A stretch of 20,819 nt of DNA, taken from the NCBI GenBank assembly GCA_021802115.1, contig JAKABA010000054.1, forward strand, positions 1 through 20,819. The letters are read 5' to 3'. Position numbers and translations under genes: made by a program. The notes below the pieces were generated by a model. The model searched no databases. It was given only the letters and a program-made list of their open reading frames with translations, and was not told the origin of the DNA. The stretch is from a bacterium. GTDB taxonomy: Bacteria; Chloroflexota; Dormibacteria; UBA8260; Bog-877. Within the stretch, counting starts at the first letter, position 1. Each line of letters starts with the position of its first letter. Positions 1 through 7,148 of this stretch are shown here, one piece after another.

Positions 1-49
1 CCAGGCGGCCCCGCCAGGCCCCCCGGGCGGAGGGCCGACGCGGCCGCTG

Positions 50-68
50 GCCGGCGCGGGGCGCCGGC
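50..68. terminator. GC-only stem-loop after the acyl-CoA synthetase gene
   Basis: A perfect 8-base inverted repeat (GCCGGCGC, loop GGG, GCGCCGGC) lies about 14 bases beyond the stop codon of the minus-strand acyl-CoA synthetase gene. An overlapping 12-base palindrome, GCGGCCGGCCGC, spans 67-78. No T-tract follows in either direction, so this is at best a hairpin contributing to transcript ends in a GC-rich genome. Palindromes are common by chance at this composition. Confidence 0.3.
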
Positions 69-81
69 GGCCGGCCGCGGT

Positions 82-1578
82 TCAGTCGCCCAGGCGCTCC
101 CGCAGCACGTGCCGCAGGACCTTGCCGGTGGCGTTGCGGGGGAGCTCGGCGACGACCTCCAGCCGGCGGGGGTGCTTCTGGCTGGTCAACCGCTCCCGGA
201 GGAACTGGCGCAGCTCCGCCAGCGTGAGCTGGCCGCCGGGCCGGAGCACGACCACCGCGCAGACCGTCTCCCCCCACTCGGCGTGGGGCGTGCCCACCAC
301 CGCCACGTCGGCGACGGCGGGATGCCCGGCGATGGCGTCCTCGACCTCCTTGGGGTAGACGTTGACCCCCCCGGAGAAGACGATGTCCCGGCGCCGGTCC
401 AGCATCCACAGGTAGCCGTGCTCGTCCCGCCGGGCCATGTCCCCCGTCCACACCCAGCCGTCGCGCAGGGCCTCGGCGGTGGCCGCCGGGTCGTCCAGGT
501 AGCCCCGCATCGCGCTCGGGGTCCGCATGACGATCTCCCCCGGCTCCCCCTGGGGCACCTCCCGGCCGCCCGGGTCCACCAGGCGCAGGACCGTGTTGAC
601 CGTGGCCCGCCAGCCCAGCGACCCCGCGTGCCGGTCGTGCTCCTCCGGCGCCAGGGCCATCCCGTTGGGCCCGGTCTCGGTCAGCCCGTAGACCCCCATC
701 CAGGAGCCGCCGTAGGCCTGGCGGACCGCCTGCACCTGGGCCGCGGCCATCGGGGCCCCGCCGTAGATCCAGTGCCGCATGTGGGAGAGGTCGTGCCGGC
801 CCGGACCGGCGCGCAGCCCCAGGAGGTAGGCGACCGGGGCGGCGAAGAGGTGGTTCGCCCGCTCCGCGGCCAGCCACTCCAGCATGGCGGCGGGCTCGCG
901 GGGGTCGAAGGCCCCCAGGACCACGGTGCTGCCGGTGTAGGCGGCGCCGGCCAGGAAGAGGTTGAGCGGGGCCGAGTGGGTGAGCGGCATCAGGATCGCC
1001 ACCCGCTCGCCCACCCGGAAGCCGAACTCGTAGGCGGCCATGGCCGCCGTCTCGACGCAGGCCCCGTGGGTCATCACCACCCCCTTAGGCCGGCCGGTGG
1101 TGCCGGAGGTGTAGAGGATCTCGGCGTCGGCCTCCGCGGTCAGGGCCGGGGGCGCCGGCGCGCCCTCCGGGGCCCGCTCGGGGAGCTGGCCGGCGTCGAG
1201 GAGGCGGACCGGGAGGCCGGCGGCGGCCTCGGTGGCGGCCGGCAGGGCGGACGAGGCCACGACCGCCACCCGGCAGCCGCTGTGCCCCAGGACGTAGGCC
1301 ATCTCGGGGGCGGTGAGCCGGGGGCTGACCGGCACCGCCGCCGCCCCCGCCATCAGCGCCCCGTAGAAGGCGACCACGAACTCGGCCCCGTTGCCGGCCA
1401 GCACCGCGGCCCGGTCGCCGGGGCCCACGCCGGCCGCCGTCAGCCACGCCGCCGCGGCCCGGGCCCGCCCGGCCAGCTCCCCCCAGGTCCACTCGACACC
1501 CTGGGCCGGGACCCGCAGGCCCGGCCGGTCCGAGTACTTCTGGGCGCTGCGGGCCAGCAGGTCCGGCAGGGTGGTCAT
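82..1578 (-). CDS. Acyl-CoA synthetase (AMP-forming, class I adenylate-forming enzyme)
   Basis: This 498-residue enzyme should activate a carboxylic (fatty or related) acid to its acyl-CoA through an acyl-AMP intermediate in the cytoplasm. The family motifs are all present in order: the phosphate-binding loop LYTSGTTGRPKG at about residues 155-166, YGLTETG at 297-303, the ATP-ribose Asp in WTGD at 377-380, the hinge region DRRRDIVFSGGVNVYP at about 394-409, and the catalytic lysine of NATGK at residue 486. Length is normal for the family. The ATG start overlaps the TGA of the upstream dehydrogenase gene by four bases (ATGA), which indicates translational coupling and fixes the start. It is the last gene of a MerR-dehydrogenase-ligase operon, so its product probably feeds the dehydrogenase. 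Acyl chain specificity cannot be read from the sequence. Confidence 0.95.
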   Translation of the reverse strand: MTTLPDLLARSAQKYSDRPGLRVPAQGVEWTWGELAGRARAAAAWLTAAGVGPGDRAAVLAGNGAEFVVAFYGALMAGAAAVPVSPRLTAPEMAYVLGHSGCRVAVVASSALPAATEAAAGLPVRLLDAGQLPERAPEGAPAPPALTAEADAEILYTSGTTGRPKGVVMTHGACVETAAMAAYEFGFRVGERVAILMPLTHSAPLNLFLAGAAYTGSTVVLGAFDPREPAAMLEWLAAERANHLFAAPVAYLLGLRAGPGRHDLSHMRHWIYGGAPMAAAQVQAVRQAYGGSWMGVYGLTETGPNGMALAPEEHDRHAGSLGWRATVNTVLRLVDPGGREVPQGEPGEIVMRTPSAMRGYLDDPAATAEALRDGWVWTGDMARRDEHGYLWMLDRRRDIVFSGGVNVYPKEVEDAIAGHPAVADVAVVGTPHAEWGETVCAVVVLRPGGQLTLAELRQFLRERLTSQKHPRRLEVVAELPRNATGKVLRHVLRERLGD

Positions 1579-3323
1579 CGCCCGGCCCCGACCGGCCCCA
1601 GCTCCGCCAGCGGGACCGCCTCCAGGGGGCGGTGGGCCAGCAGGGCGGGCAGCGCCGCCGGGAGCCAGGAGAGCTGGTCCCCCACCCCGTGCAGGGCCAG
1701 CGGGCGCAGGCGGGCCTGGGCCAGCCACCAGGCCAGGGCCAGGGTGCGGTGGTCGCCCCGGGCCAGCTCGGGGAGGGCCTGCTCCAGGAGCAGGGCGACC
1801 TCCAGCAGGTCGGCCATCCAGGCCATCAGGCGGCGGGCGTGCCGCGGCCCCTGGCCCGGCTCGACGGCCAGCCAGCTCAGGGCGTCCTCGAGCTCGCCGG
1901 CCTGGGCCCGCAGGAGGCCGGCCAGGTCCCGGGCCGGGCCCACCGCCCCGGCCTGCTCCGCCACGCCCAGGACCCGGGCCGCGAACTCGGCGCCGGCCCG
2001 CCAGCGCGGGCCCAGCATCCGCAGCACCTCCAGGGCCTGGATGTTGGCCGGGCCCTCCCAGACCGGGAGCACCTGGGCCTCCCGGAAGAGGCGGGCGGTG
2101 ACGTAGTCCTCGACGTAGCCGTTGCCGCCCAGGACCTCCACCGCGCGGCTGGCGTTGCGGACCGCGTCCTCGCCGGTGCGGTACTTGGCCAGGGCGGTGG
2201 TGAGCCGCTGCCAGGTCGTCGCCGGCCGGTGGGCCGGGCCGGCGCCCCGGTCCAGCGCCCGCACCGCCTCGAAGGTGAGCAGGAGGCCGGCCTCGGCCTG
2301 GGCCTGCATGGTGGCCAGCGTCTCCTGGACCATGGGGAAGTCGGTCAGCACCTGGCCGAAGGCCGCCCGCTGGCGGGCGTAGCAGAAGGCCTCCAGGGTG
2401 ACCCGGCGCATGATCCCACAGGAGGCGGCGGCGTTGGCGATGCGGGAGAACTCCAGGGCCTCCAGCATGTGCCGGAAGCCGTCGGGCGGCGGGGTGACCA
2501 GCTCGGCGGCGGCGCCCTCCAGCTCGATCTCCCCGGTGGCCAGCCCCCTCGTCCCCAGCTTGTCCTTGAGCCGGCGGATCCGGTAGCGGTTCGCCGTCCC
2601 GTCCGGCCCCTGGCGGGCGACCAGGTAGAGGCCCAGCCCGCGGGTGCCCGGCCCCGCGCCCGCCGGCCGGGCGGTGACCAGGGCCAGATCGGCGTCGGCG
2701 TTGCTGGCGAACCACTTCTCCCCGGTGAGCCGCCAGCCCCCCGCGGGGTCCGGCTCGGCCAGGGTCTCCGCCGCCCCGGCGTCGGAGCCGCCCGGGCGCT
2801 CGGTCACCCAGGTGGCCCCGTCGAGGTACGGCCCCGGCTGGCGCACCGTCAGCTGGGGCAGCCAGCGGGCCCGCTGCTCGGGGCTGCCGTGGCGGTCCAG
2901 GACGAAGGCGGTGGCGGCGGTCAGGGTGACCGGGCAGCCCAGGGCGGGGTCGGACTGGCTCAGCAGGTAGAGCAGGGCGTGGTGGACGGCGAAGGGCAGG
3001 CGGTCCGGGCCAAAGCTGCAGCCGACGATGCCCAGGCCGTACACCTGGCCCACCGACTCCTCGTACAGGGGGTTGTAGCGGACCCGGTTGACCACCGCCC
3101 CCTGGCGGTCGTGGGCCTCCAGGACGGGGGGCGCGTACCGGTCCGTGTACTCCGCCTGGCGGTCGATCGCGCCGCCCGCCAGCTCCCCCATCCGCTCCAG
3201 CAGGGGCCGGGCCCGCACCAACTGGGCCGGGTCCAGCTGGCGCTCCAGGAGTGCCTGGAGGGCGTCGTCGACCTGGTAGAGGTTGAGCCCCCGTCCCTCC
3301 AGCGCCTCGTCCGGCAGGCCCAC
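1575..3323 (-). CDS. AidB-like acyl-CoA dehydrogenase
   Basis: This 582-residue flavoprotein should oxidise an acyl-CoA at the alpha-beta bond, with FAD as cofactor. It is longer than ordinary acyl-CoA dehydrogenases (about 380-400) and matches the AidB-like subgroup, which carries an N-terminal extension and a longer C-terminal helical part. Recognisable blocks are VTERPGGSDAG (FAD and substrate contacts), GEKWFASNADADL, the FGQVLTDFPMVQE helix, EVLGGNGYVED, and PVWEGPANIQALEVLR, where the Glu of WEG sits at the usual catalytic-base position. The start is GTG, three bases after the TGA of the MerR regulator gene. E. coli AidB protects against alkylation damage and binds DNA, but AidB-like proteins inside acyl-CoA operons, as here, are more likely metabolic. 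That last point is inference from context. Confidence 0.93.
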   Translation of the reverse strand: MGLPDEALEGRGLNLYQVDDALQALLERQLDPAQLVRARPLLERMGELAGGAIDRQAEYTDRYAPPVLEAHDRQGAVVNRVRYNPLYEESVGQVYGLGIVGCSFGPDRLPFAVHHALLYLLSQSDPALGCPVTLTAATAFVLDRHGSPEQRARWLPQLTVRQPGPYLDGATWVTERPGGSDAGAAETLAEPDPAGGWRLTGEKWFASNADADLALVTARPAGAGPGTRGLGLYLVARQGPDGTANRYRIRRLKDKLGTRGLATGEIELEGAAAELVTPPPDGFRHMLEALEFSRIANAAASCGIMRRVTLEAFCYARQRAAFGQVLTDFPMVQETLATMQAQAEAGLLLTFEAVRALDRGAGPAHRPATTWQRLTTALAKYRTGEDAVRNASRAVEVLGGNGYVEDYVTARLFREAQVLPVWEGPANIQALEVLRMLGPRWRAGAEFAARVLGVAEQAGAVGPARDLAGLLRAQAGELEDALSWLAVEPGQGPRHARRLMAWMADLLEVALLLEQALPELARGDHRTLALAWWLAQARLRPLALHGVGDQLSWLPAALPALLAHRPLEAVPLAELGPVGAGR

Positions 3324-3326
3324 CGG

Positions 3327-3755
3327 TCAGCCCGCGGCCACGGCCGGGCGGGCGTCGGGGTCCGACGCCGCCTCGATCGCGGCCAGCGCCCCCCGGCACC
3401 ACGCCTCGCGGCCCCGGAGCTCGGCCAGGGCGGCGTCGATCTCCGCCCGCCGGCGCTCCAGCTCCCGGACCCGCCGGCGCCCGTGCTCGATCGTCCGCTC
3501 CAGCTGCAGCCGCTCGCTGGGGTCCACGTCGTAGAGGTCGATCATCTCCCGGATCGCAGCCAGGCTGAAGCCCAGCCGCCGCCCCCGCAGGACCAGGCGG
3601 AGGCGGACGCGGTCGCGCTCGTGGTAGAGGCGGCGCCGCCCCCGGCGCTCCGGCTGCAGGAGCCCCAGCTCCTCGTAGTAGCGCAGGGTCCGCGGCGTGA
3701 CCGCGAACTCGCTCCGCAGCTGGGAGATGGAGTAGGTCTCGGGCTGGTCGATCAC
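3327..3755 (-). CDS. MerR-family transcriptional regulator, LiuR-like
   Basis: This 142-residue DNA-binding protein has a winged helix-turn-helix at residues 8-75 (YSISQLRSEFAVTPRTLRYY, then EELGLLQPERRGRRRLY and LGFSLAAIREMIDLYDVD) followed by a long charged helix (about 80-130) that would form the MerR dimer coiled coil. The block RLRLVLRGRRLGFSLAAIREMIDLYD closely resembles LiuR and similar MerR regulators of branched-chain amino-acid and fatty-acid degradation. It lacks the cysteine-rich metal-binding loop of MerR, CueR and ZntR; its single Cys is at 120. I chose the GTG at 3755. An upstream in-frame ATG at 3824 lies inside a good -10 element and would add a Pro/Gly-rich, non-conserved tail. 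It heads the operon with the dehydrogenase and the ligase and probably controls them. Confidence 0.92.
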   Translation of the reverse strand: MIDQPETYSISQLRSEFAVTPRTLRYYEELGLLQPERRGRRRLYHERDRVRLRLVLRGRRLGFSLAAIREMIDLYDVDPSERLQLERTIEHGRRRVRELERRRAEIDAALAELRGREAWCRGALAAIEAASDPDARPAVAAG

Positions 3756-3819
3756 GGGCGTCGGTCCCCCCCCTCCTGGGCGCGGCGGGCACGGCCCTGG
3801 GGCCCGCCCGCGCGAGACG

Positions 3820-3847
3820 ATCATAGCGCAGCTTACGTGAACGTCAT
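3820..3847 (-). promoter_or_regulatory. Promoter and candidate MerR operator of the lipid-catabolism operon
   Basis: On the minus strand a -35-like ATGACG (3847-3842) is followed by a 16-base spacer and a -10-like TATGAT (3825-3820), which would start transcription near 3813. An inverted repeat TTACGT-GA-ACGTCA (plus strand 3833-3846, one mismatch in six per arm) overlaps the -35 and the spacer, where MerR-family proteins bind. The ACGT-n2-ACGT core resembles the operators reported for LiuR-type regulators. Function is inferred from position and pattern. Confidence 0.55.
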
Positions 3848-3926
3848 GCTGCGGGCCGTCAGGAGGAGGACCGGCCCGCGGTTCCTCTGCGGCTGGCGCG
3901 GCGGTGCCGGGAGCCGCCGGCGGCGA

Positions 3927-3975
3927 GGATGCCCGGGCGGCCTCCCCTCGGCCGCGCCCGGGACCGCGGGCATCC
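3927..3975. terminator. Long GC-rich hairpin between the GT-C gene and the MerR operon
   Basis: GGATGCCCG (3927-3935) and CGGGCATCC (3967-3975) form a perfect 9-base stem. Inside it GGGCGGCC (3935-3942) can pair with GGCCGCGCCC (3950-3959) with a small bulge. It lies about 80 bases downstream of the stop of the minus-strand GT-C gene and upstream of the operon promoter, so it is a plausible terminator separating the two units. It has no T-tract. Confidence 0.4.
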
Positions 3976-4057
3976 CCCTGCCATGGTCCTCCAGCAGGCC
4001 GGAGGGCCGGCGGCGGCGGGCCGGGCTGACGCTTGCCCCCCGCGGCCCCGGCGCCGG

Positions 4058-5743
4058 TCAGCCGCTGAGGACCGCGACGGCGTTGACCCCGTTGAGGGTC
4101 CCCTCCCGCACCCGGAAGCCGCACCGCTGGAGCCGGAGCCCGTCCCCCAGCCCGCCCGCGGCGTCCTCGATCACGACCCAGTGGATGCCGGTCGCGCGTA
4201 CCGCCGCGGCCAGCTGGCAGCTCCGAGTGCCGGGGGCCAGGGCCAGGCTGCCGATGTGGTGGGGTGAGGGGACCTCGGTGGTCCGCCCCGGGATCTGGAG
4301 GTCGGTGGGGGTCAGCAGCCGGCCGGGGAAGATGACGGACGCCGGGTTGGCGGTGACCCGGTAGCCGGTGAAGGGCAGCCCCTCGTAGAGGTGCCACGGC
4401 AGGACCAGGACGGTGTCCGCGGCCGGGACGTGCCGGCGCAGGTAGGCAGCGGCCGCCGTCCAGCTGCGGGGGTACGCCACCGGGACGATGTCGCCGGGCA
4501 GGTTGCGGATCATGCTGGCCCCGGCCGGGAGGAGCGTGGCCACCATCACCACCCCGGCCAGGAGCGGCAGCGCCGCCCGCCCGCTGGGGTTGCCCGACCG
4601 CCAGCGGCCCGCCCGCTCCAGGGCGCTGGGGACCAGCACCACCAGGGCCAGCAGCCAGAGGGCGCTCCACTTCTCCGGCTCCCGGTACGCCGCCAGCAGG
4701 GGCAGGTGCCGGATCGCGGCCAGCGCCAGGGAGAGGCCGAGGGGGGTGGCGGTGCTGGCGCTGACCAGGAGCCCGATGCCGCCGACCGCGAGCAGCCACG
4801 CCCGATCGCGGCGCAGGGCCGCGCCGGCGACCGCGGCGCCCGCCAGCAGCAGGCTGGGGATCGGCCACCACGGCGCCCCGGCCTTGGCCAAAGGGAAGCG
4901 GCCCAGCCGCTCACCCCACTCGCCGTACAGGCCCAGCAGGTTGACCCAGAGCCCGTAGCGGTGGCTGGCCGTCGACCGGAAGGCGAGCAGGTCCGGCCGG
5001 CCGAACCGGGCAACGGTGGGATAGGTGCCCCCGCCGTGGCCCAGGAAGAACGGGACCACGCCGTAGAGCAGGACCACCCCCGCCAGGCCGGCGGCGGCCA
5101 GCGTCCAGCGGCGCCGGAGGGGGTCCCGCCAGGCAGCGGTCCCCACCAGCCCGCAGAGCCCCAGCACCAGCAGCATGCCGATCTCGTGCTCATCGAGGGC
5201 GACTATGCCGACCGTCGCCGCGGCCAGGGCGAGGGCCCAGCGCCGCCCGGGCCGGCGCTGCAGGCCTTCGAAGGCGGCCACCCACAGGCAGAGCCCGCCG
5301 GCCCCGGCCGCGATCAGCCACTGCCCCTCCTCCAGCCGGTCGTAGACGAATGGGTTCAGGCCGCCCAGCAGCCCGGCCGCGATCTGGACGGGCCAGGGGG
5401 CCCGCCGGAACAGGACCATGGGGCTGAAGGTGACGAGGAACAGCGTCCCAGCCAGGACCATCCGGCCACCGACCGCCCCGCCCAGCAGGTGGACGGCGAA
5501 CGGCACCACGGCGTTGAAGCTCCACTCCGGCAGCCGAGCCCGCGGTCCGAAGGCGATGTCCACCAGCAGGTAGTACCCGGGCTGGACGACCGAGCGGGCA
5601 CACAGGCCCACGACCACCGCGGGAACGGCCAGCGCCCGCAGCCACGCGGCCCGGCCCGGGGACTGGCTGGCCTCCGGTCCCGGGCCCGCAGCGGCGGCCG
5701 GCGACGGTGGAACTGGGGCCGCGGGCGCGGTGGGGCCTGTCAC
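4058..5743 (-). CDS. GT-C-like multi-spanning membrane protein, probable glycosyltransferase
   Basis: This 561-residue integral membrane protein starts with a Pro/Ala-rich cytoplasmic tail (1-33) and then has about ten hydrophobic segments between residues 35 and 412. A C-terminal non-membrane part (about 420-561) follows, with VLVLPWHLYEGLPF and HWVVIEDA strands. Loop motifs such as NPFVYDRLEEGQW (130-142) and YREPEKWSALW (353-363) are typical of large GT-C or YfhO-like bacterial proteins that use polyprenyl-phosphate sugars on the outer face of the membrane. I cannot assign the sugar or acceptor. The GTG start is supported by low confidence only: a strong GAGGAGGT lies 21 bases upstream, too far for direct use. 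The gene diverges from the repeat protein at 5832. By eye it is as GC-rich as the lipid operon. Confidence 0.82.
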   Translation of the reverse strand: MTGPTAPAAPVPPSPAAAAGPGPEASQSPGRAAWLRALAVPAVVVGLCARSVVQPGYYLLVDIAFGPRARLPEWSFNAVVPFAVHLLGGAVGGRMVLAGTLFLVTFSPMVLFRRAPWPVQIAAGLLGGLNPFVYDRLEEGQWLIAAGAGGLCLWVAAFEGLQRRPGRRWALALAAATVGIVALDEHEIGMLLVLGLCGLVGTAAWRDPLRRRWTLAAAGLAGVVLLYGVVPFFLGHGGGTYPTVARFGRPDLLAFRSTASHRYGLWVNLLGLYGEWGERLGRFPLAKAGAPWWPIPSLLLAGAAVAGAALRRDRAWLLAVGGIGLLVSASTATPLGLSLALAAIRHLPLLAAYREPEKWSALWLLALVVLVPSALERAGRWRSGNPSGRAALPLLAGVVMVATLLPAGASMIRNLPGDIVPVAYPRSWTAAAAYLRRHVPAADTVLVLPWHLYEGLPFTGYRVTANPASVIFPGRLLTPTDLQIPGRTTEVPSPHHIGSLALAPGTRSCQLAAAVRATGIHWVVIEDAAGGLGDGLRLQRCGFRVREGTLNGVNAVAVLSG

Positions 5744-5756
5744 GATGCCATTAACC

Positions 5757-5788
5757 CAGTTGACACCTCCTCACCCAACTGTCATGCT
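5757..5788 (+). promoter_or_regulatory. Candidate promoter of the repeat-protein gene, with an overlapping inverted repeat
   Basis: A consensus -35, TTGACA, is at 5760-5765. Seventeen bases later lies CATGCT (5783-5788), a weak -10 that keeps only the conserved A2 and T6. The inverted repeat CAGTTG (5757-5762) and CAACTG (5776-5781) overlaps this element in the divergent intergenic space. It could bind a regulator of one or both flanking genes. Confidence 0.35.
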
Positions 5789-5816
5789 GCACCACACGGT
5801 GAAGGAACAAGGACGT

Positions 5817-5822
5817 GGAGGG
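5817..5822 (+). promoter_or_regulatory. Ribosome binding site that sets the repeat-protein start
   Basis: GGAGGG is nine bases before the ATG at 5832. The in-frame GTG at 5826 would be only three bases away, and earlier in-frame starts lie upstream of this site. It therefore selects the ATG directly before the signal peptide. Confidence 0.65.
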
Positions 5823-5831
5823 CGCGTGCCA

Positions 5832-6761
5832 ATGACCTGGAAGCAGCTGGGGCAGCGGCTCCCCATGTCCCGAACCCTGGCAGCGGTCGCCAGCGTGGCG
5901 GCTGTCGTCGGAGCCGCCGCCTGGGCGGCCTCGCAGCCGGCCACCTCCCTGGCCTCGACCTGCGGAAGCGGCTACTACACCAGCGGGACCTGCCCCGGCT
6001 ACTGGGTCGCCACCCAGTCCGGGCACATCTACTCCTTCGGAAAGGCCCCGTTCGAGGGCTCCCCCGCCAGCCGGGGCTACACGGGCGACAACGTGGTGGC
6101 GCTGGCCCCGTCCCCAGCTGGGGCCGGGTACTGGACGCTCACCGCCAACGACCATGTGTTCGCCTTCGGCGACGCGCCGTTTGAGGGCTCCCCGTACGCC
6201 CTGGGCTATCGCCAGTCCAACGCCGTCGGCTTGGCAGCCAGCCCGAGCGGGCATGGCTACTGGGCGGTGACCGCCAACGGGCGCGTCTTCGGCTTCGGCG
6301 GGGCGGGCTTCTTCGGCTCCCCGTTCCAGCGCAAGTACGGCATCACCAACTTCGTCGGGATCGCCGCCACCCCGACGGGCATGGGGTACTGGACCGTGAC
6401 CGCCAACGGGCGGGTCTTCGGCTTCGGGGATGCGGGCTTCTTCGGCTCCCCGTTCCAGCGCAAGTACGGCATCACCAACTTCGTCGCCCTGCAGGGGACC
6501 TCATTGGGCATGGGCTACTGGTTCCAGACCGCCAACGGTCGCATGTTCGGCTTCGGGGACGCCGGATTCTTCGGGTCGCCCCTGGCCTCCGGGCTACGTC
6601 TGGACAACGCGGTCGGGTTCGCGGCCACGACCGACAGCATGGGGTACTGGATCGCCACAGCCAACGGCCGGGTCTTCAGCTATGGAGACGCCCCCTTCCA
6701 GGGCTCACCGATGAGTACTGGTAGGCACCTCACGGACGTCGTCGCCATCGCCCGGTCGTAG
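5832..6761 (+). CDS. Exported protein of six 43-residue GYW/FGFGD repeats
   Basis: This 309-residue protein begins with a signal peptide (MTWKQLGQRL, then a hydrophobic stretch to about residue 38, small residues up to SLAST). The rest is six tandem repeats, most exactly 43 residues, with consensus GYWxxTANGRVFGFGDAGFFGSP followed by a variable strand and NxVGxAATP. Such repeats occur in secreted actinobacterial proteins, often next to peptidase or amidase domains, and probably fold as a beta-propeller; here no catalytic domain is attached. Two Cys residues between the signal and the first repeat could form a disulphide; the sequence before the first Cys does not fit a lipobox. The ATG at 5832 is chosen because GGAGGG lies nine bases upstream. 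Its role, such as surface binding, is unknown. Confidence 0.88.
   Translation: MTWKQLGQRLPMSRTLAAVASVAAVVGAAAWAASQPATSLASTCGSGYYTSGTCPGYWVATQSGHIYSFGKAPFEGSPASRGYTGDNVVALAPSPAGAGYWTLTANDHVFAFGDAPFEGSPYALGYRQSNAVGLAASPSGHGYWAVTANGRVFGFGGAGFFGSPFQRKYGITNFVGIAATPTGMGYWTVTANGRVFGFGDAGFFGSPFQRKYGITNFVALQGTSLGMGYWFQTANGRMFGFGDAGFFGSPLASGLRLDNAVGFAATTDSMGYWIATANGRVFSYGDAPFQGSPMSTGRHLTDVVAIARS
6268..6525 (+). repeat. Near-identical 129-base coding repeats
   Basis: Repeats three and four of the exported repeat protein are almost the same at DNA level with a period of 129 bases. A 55-base block at 6303-6357 recurs without a difference at 6432-6486, and the 35 bases before it differ at only a few positions. 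Other repeats of the gene have diverged in sequence, so this pair looks like a recent duplication or gene conversion. Confidence 0.9.
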
Positions 6762-6783
6762 CGTCGCTCCGGCTGGAGGCGCC

Positions 6784-6818
6784 GGGGGTACCCTTGCCCA
6801 ATCGGTTGGGGTACCCCC
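6784..6818 (+). terminator. Stem-loop after the repeat-protein gene
   Basis: GGGGGTACCC (6784-6793) and GGGTACCCCC (6809-6818) form a perfect 10-base stem 22 bases after the stop. A competing inner hairpin CCCAA-TCGG-TTGGG spans 6797-6810. No T-tract follows, so a transcript-end role is probable but not proven. Confidence 0.5.
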
Positions 6819-7148
6819 CGCTGGAGCGTGGTATGACATTCACCGGAATTACGACAGTGGAATCCCAGCTAGTGGTCGTGAAGCGCGGCAGACACTCCAC
6901 TTGACCTGCCCGCCCACTCCCCGGTCCCGGCTAAGGACAGGCCCTCCACACCCACTGGTCCCAGTGGTGAGGTCCCGGATTCCCACAATCTGTGGCTGGC
7001 GCACAGCATCGGTATGCGCCGACCCCCAACTCCGCCAGCCACGGCGGGAAACGACGGACAGACTACCGGACCATATCTCCGGCCCGCCGTGTGGCCAGCC
7101 CCGGCTCTATCCCACCGCCAATCGCCGCGACAGGGGTCGAGTGGGGGG
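6819..7148 (+). other. Structured untranslated leader ahead of the polysaccharide cluster
   Basis: I see no supportable gene here. The stretch contains three inverted repeats. CCACTGG-TC-CCAGTGG is at 6952-6967. CCACA-ATC-TGTGG is at about 6983-6995. A 10-base pair GTGGCTGGCG (6992-7001) and CGCCAGCCAC (7033-7042) overlaps the second one, so those two stems are mutually exclusive. TTGACC at 6901-6906 has no acceptable -10 at the right spacing. It may be a leader RNA or operator region for the cluster that starts at 7149. Confidence 0.35.

Noticed and set aside
82..3792. A single 3.7-kb open frame on the minus strand.
   Set aside because: Only its last 498 codons encode a real enzyme. The earlier part is Arg/Gly/Pro-rich antiframe text over the dehydrogenase and regulator genes, produced by high GC.
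109..4364. Long plus-strand open frames opposite the lipid operon.
   Set aside because: They are antisense shadows of the three motif-rich minus-strand genes and show no domain motif of their own.
3327..4871. An N-terminally extended MerR regulator of more than 500 residues.
   Set aside because: The extension is low-complexity text overlapping the GT-C gene. The MerR domain begins at its normal place with a GTG and a G-rich ribosome site.
5730..5831. An extra 34-residue N-terminus for the repeat protein.
   Set aside because: It would cover the candidate promoter and place a polar leader ahead of the signal peptide. GGAGGG nine bases before 5832 gives the better start.
6303..6486. Regular repeats as a possible CRISPR array.
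   Set aside because: The repeats are in-frame coding units of 129 bases with no spacer-like unique segments, and no cas genes are present.
6901..6936. TTGACC followed by CTAAGG as a promoter for the flippase.
   Set aside because: The spacing is about 25 bases and the -10 match is poor.
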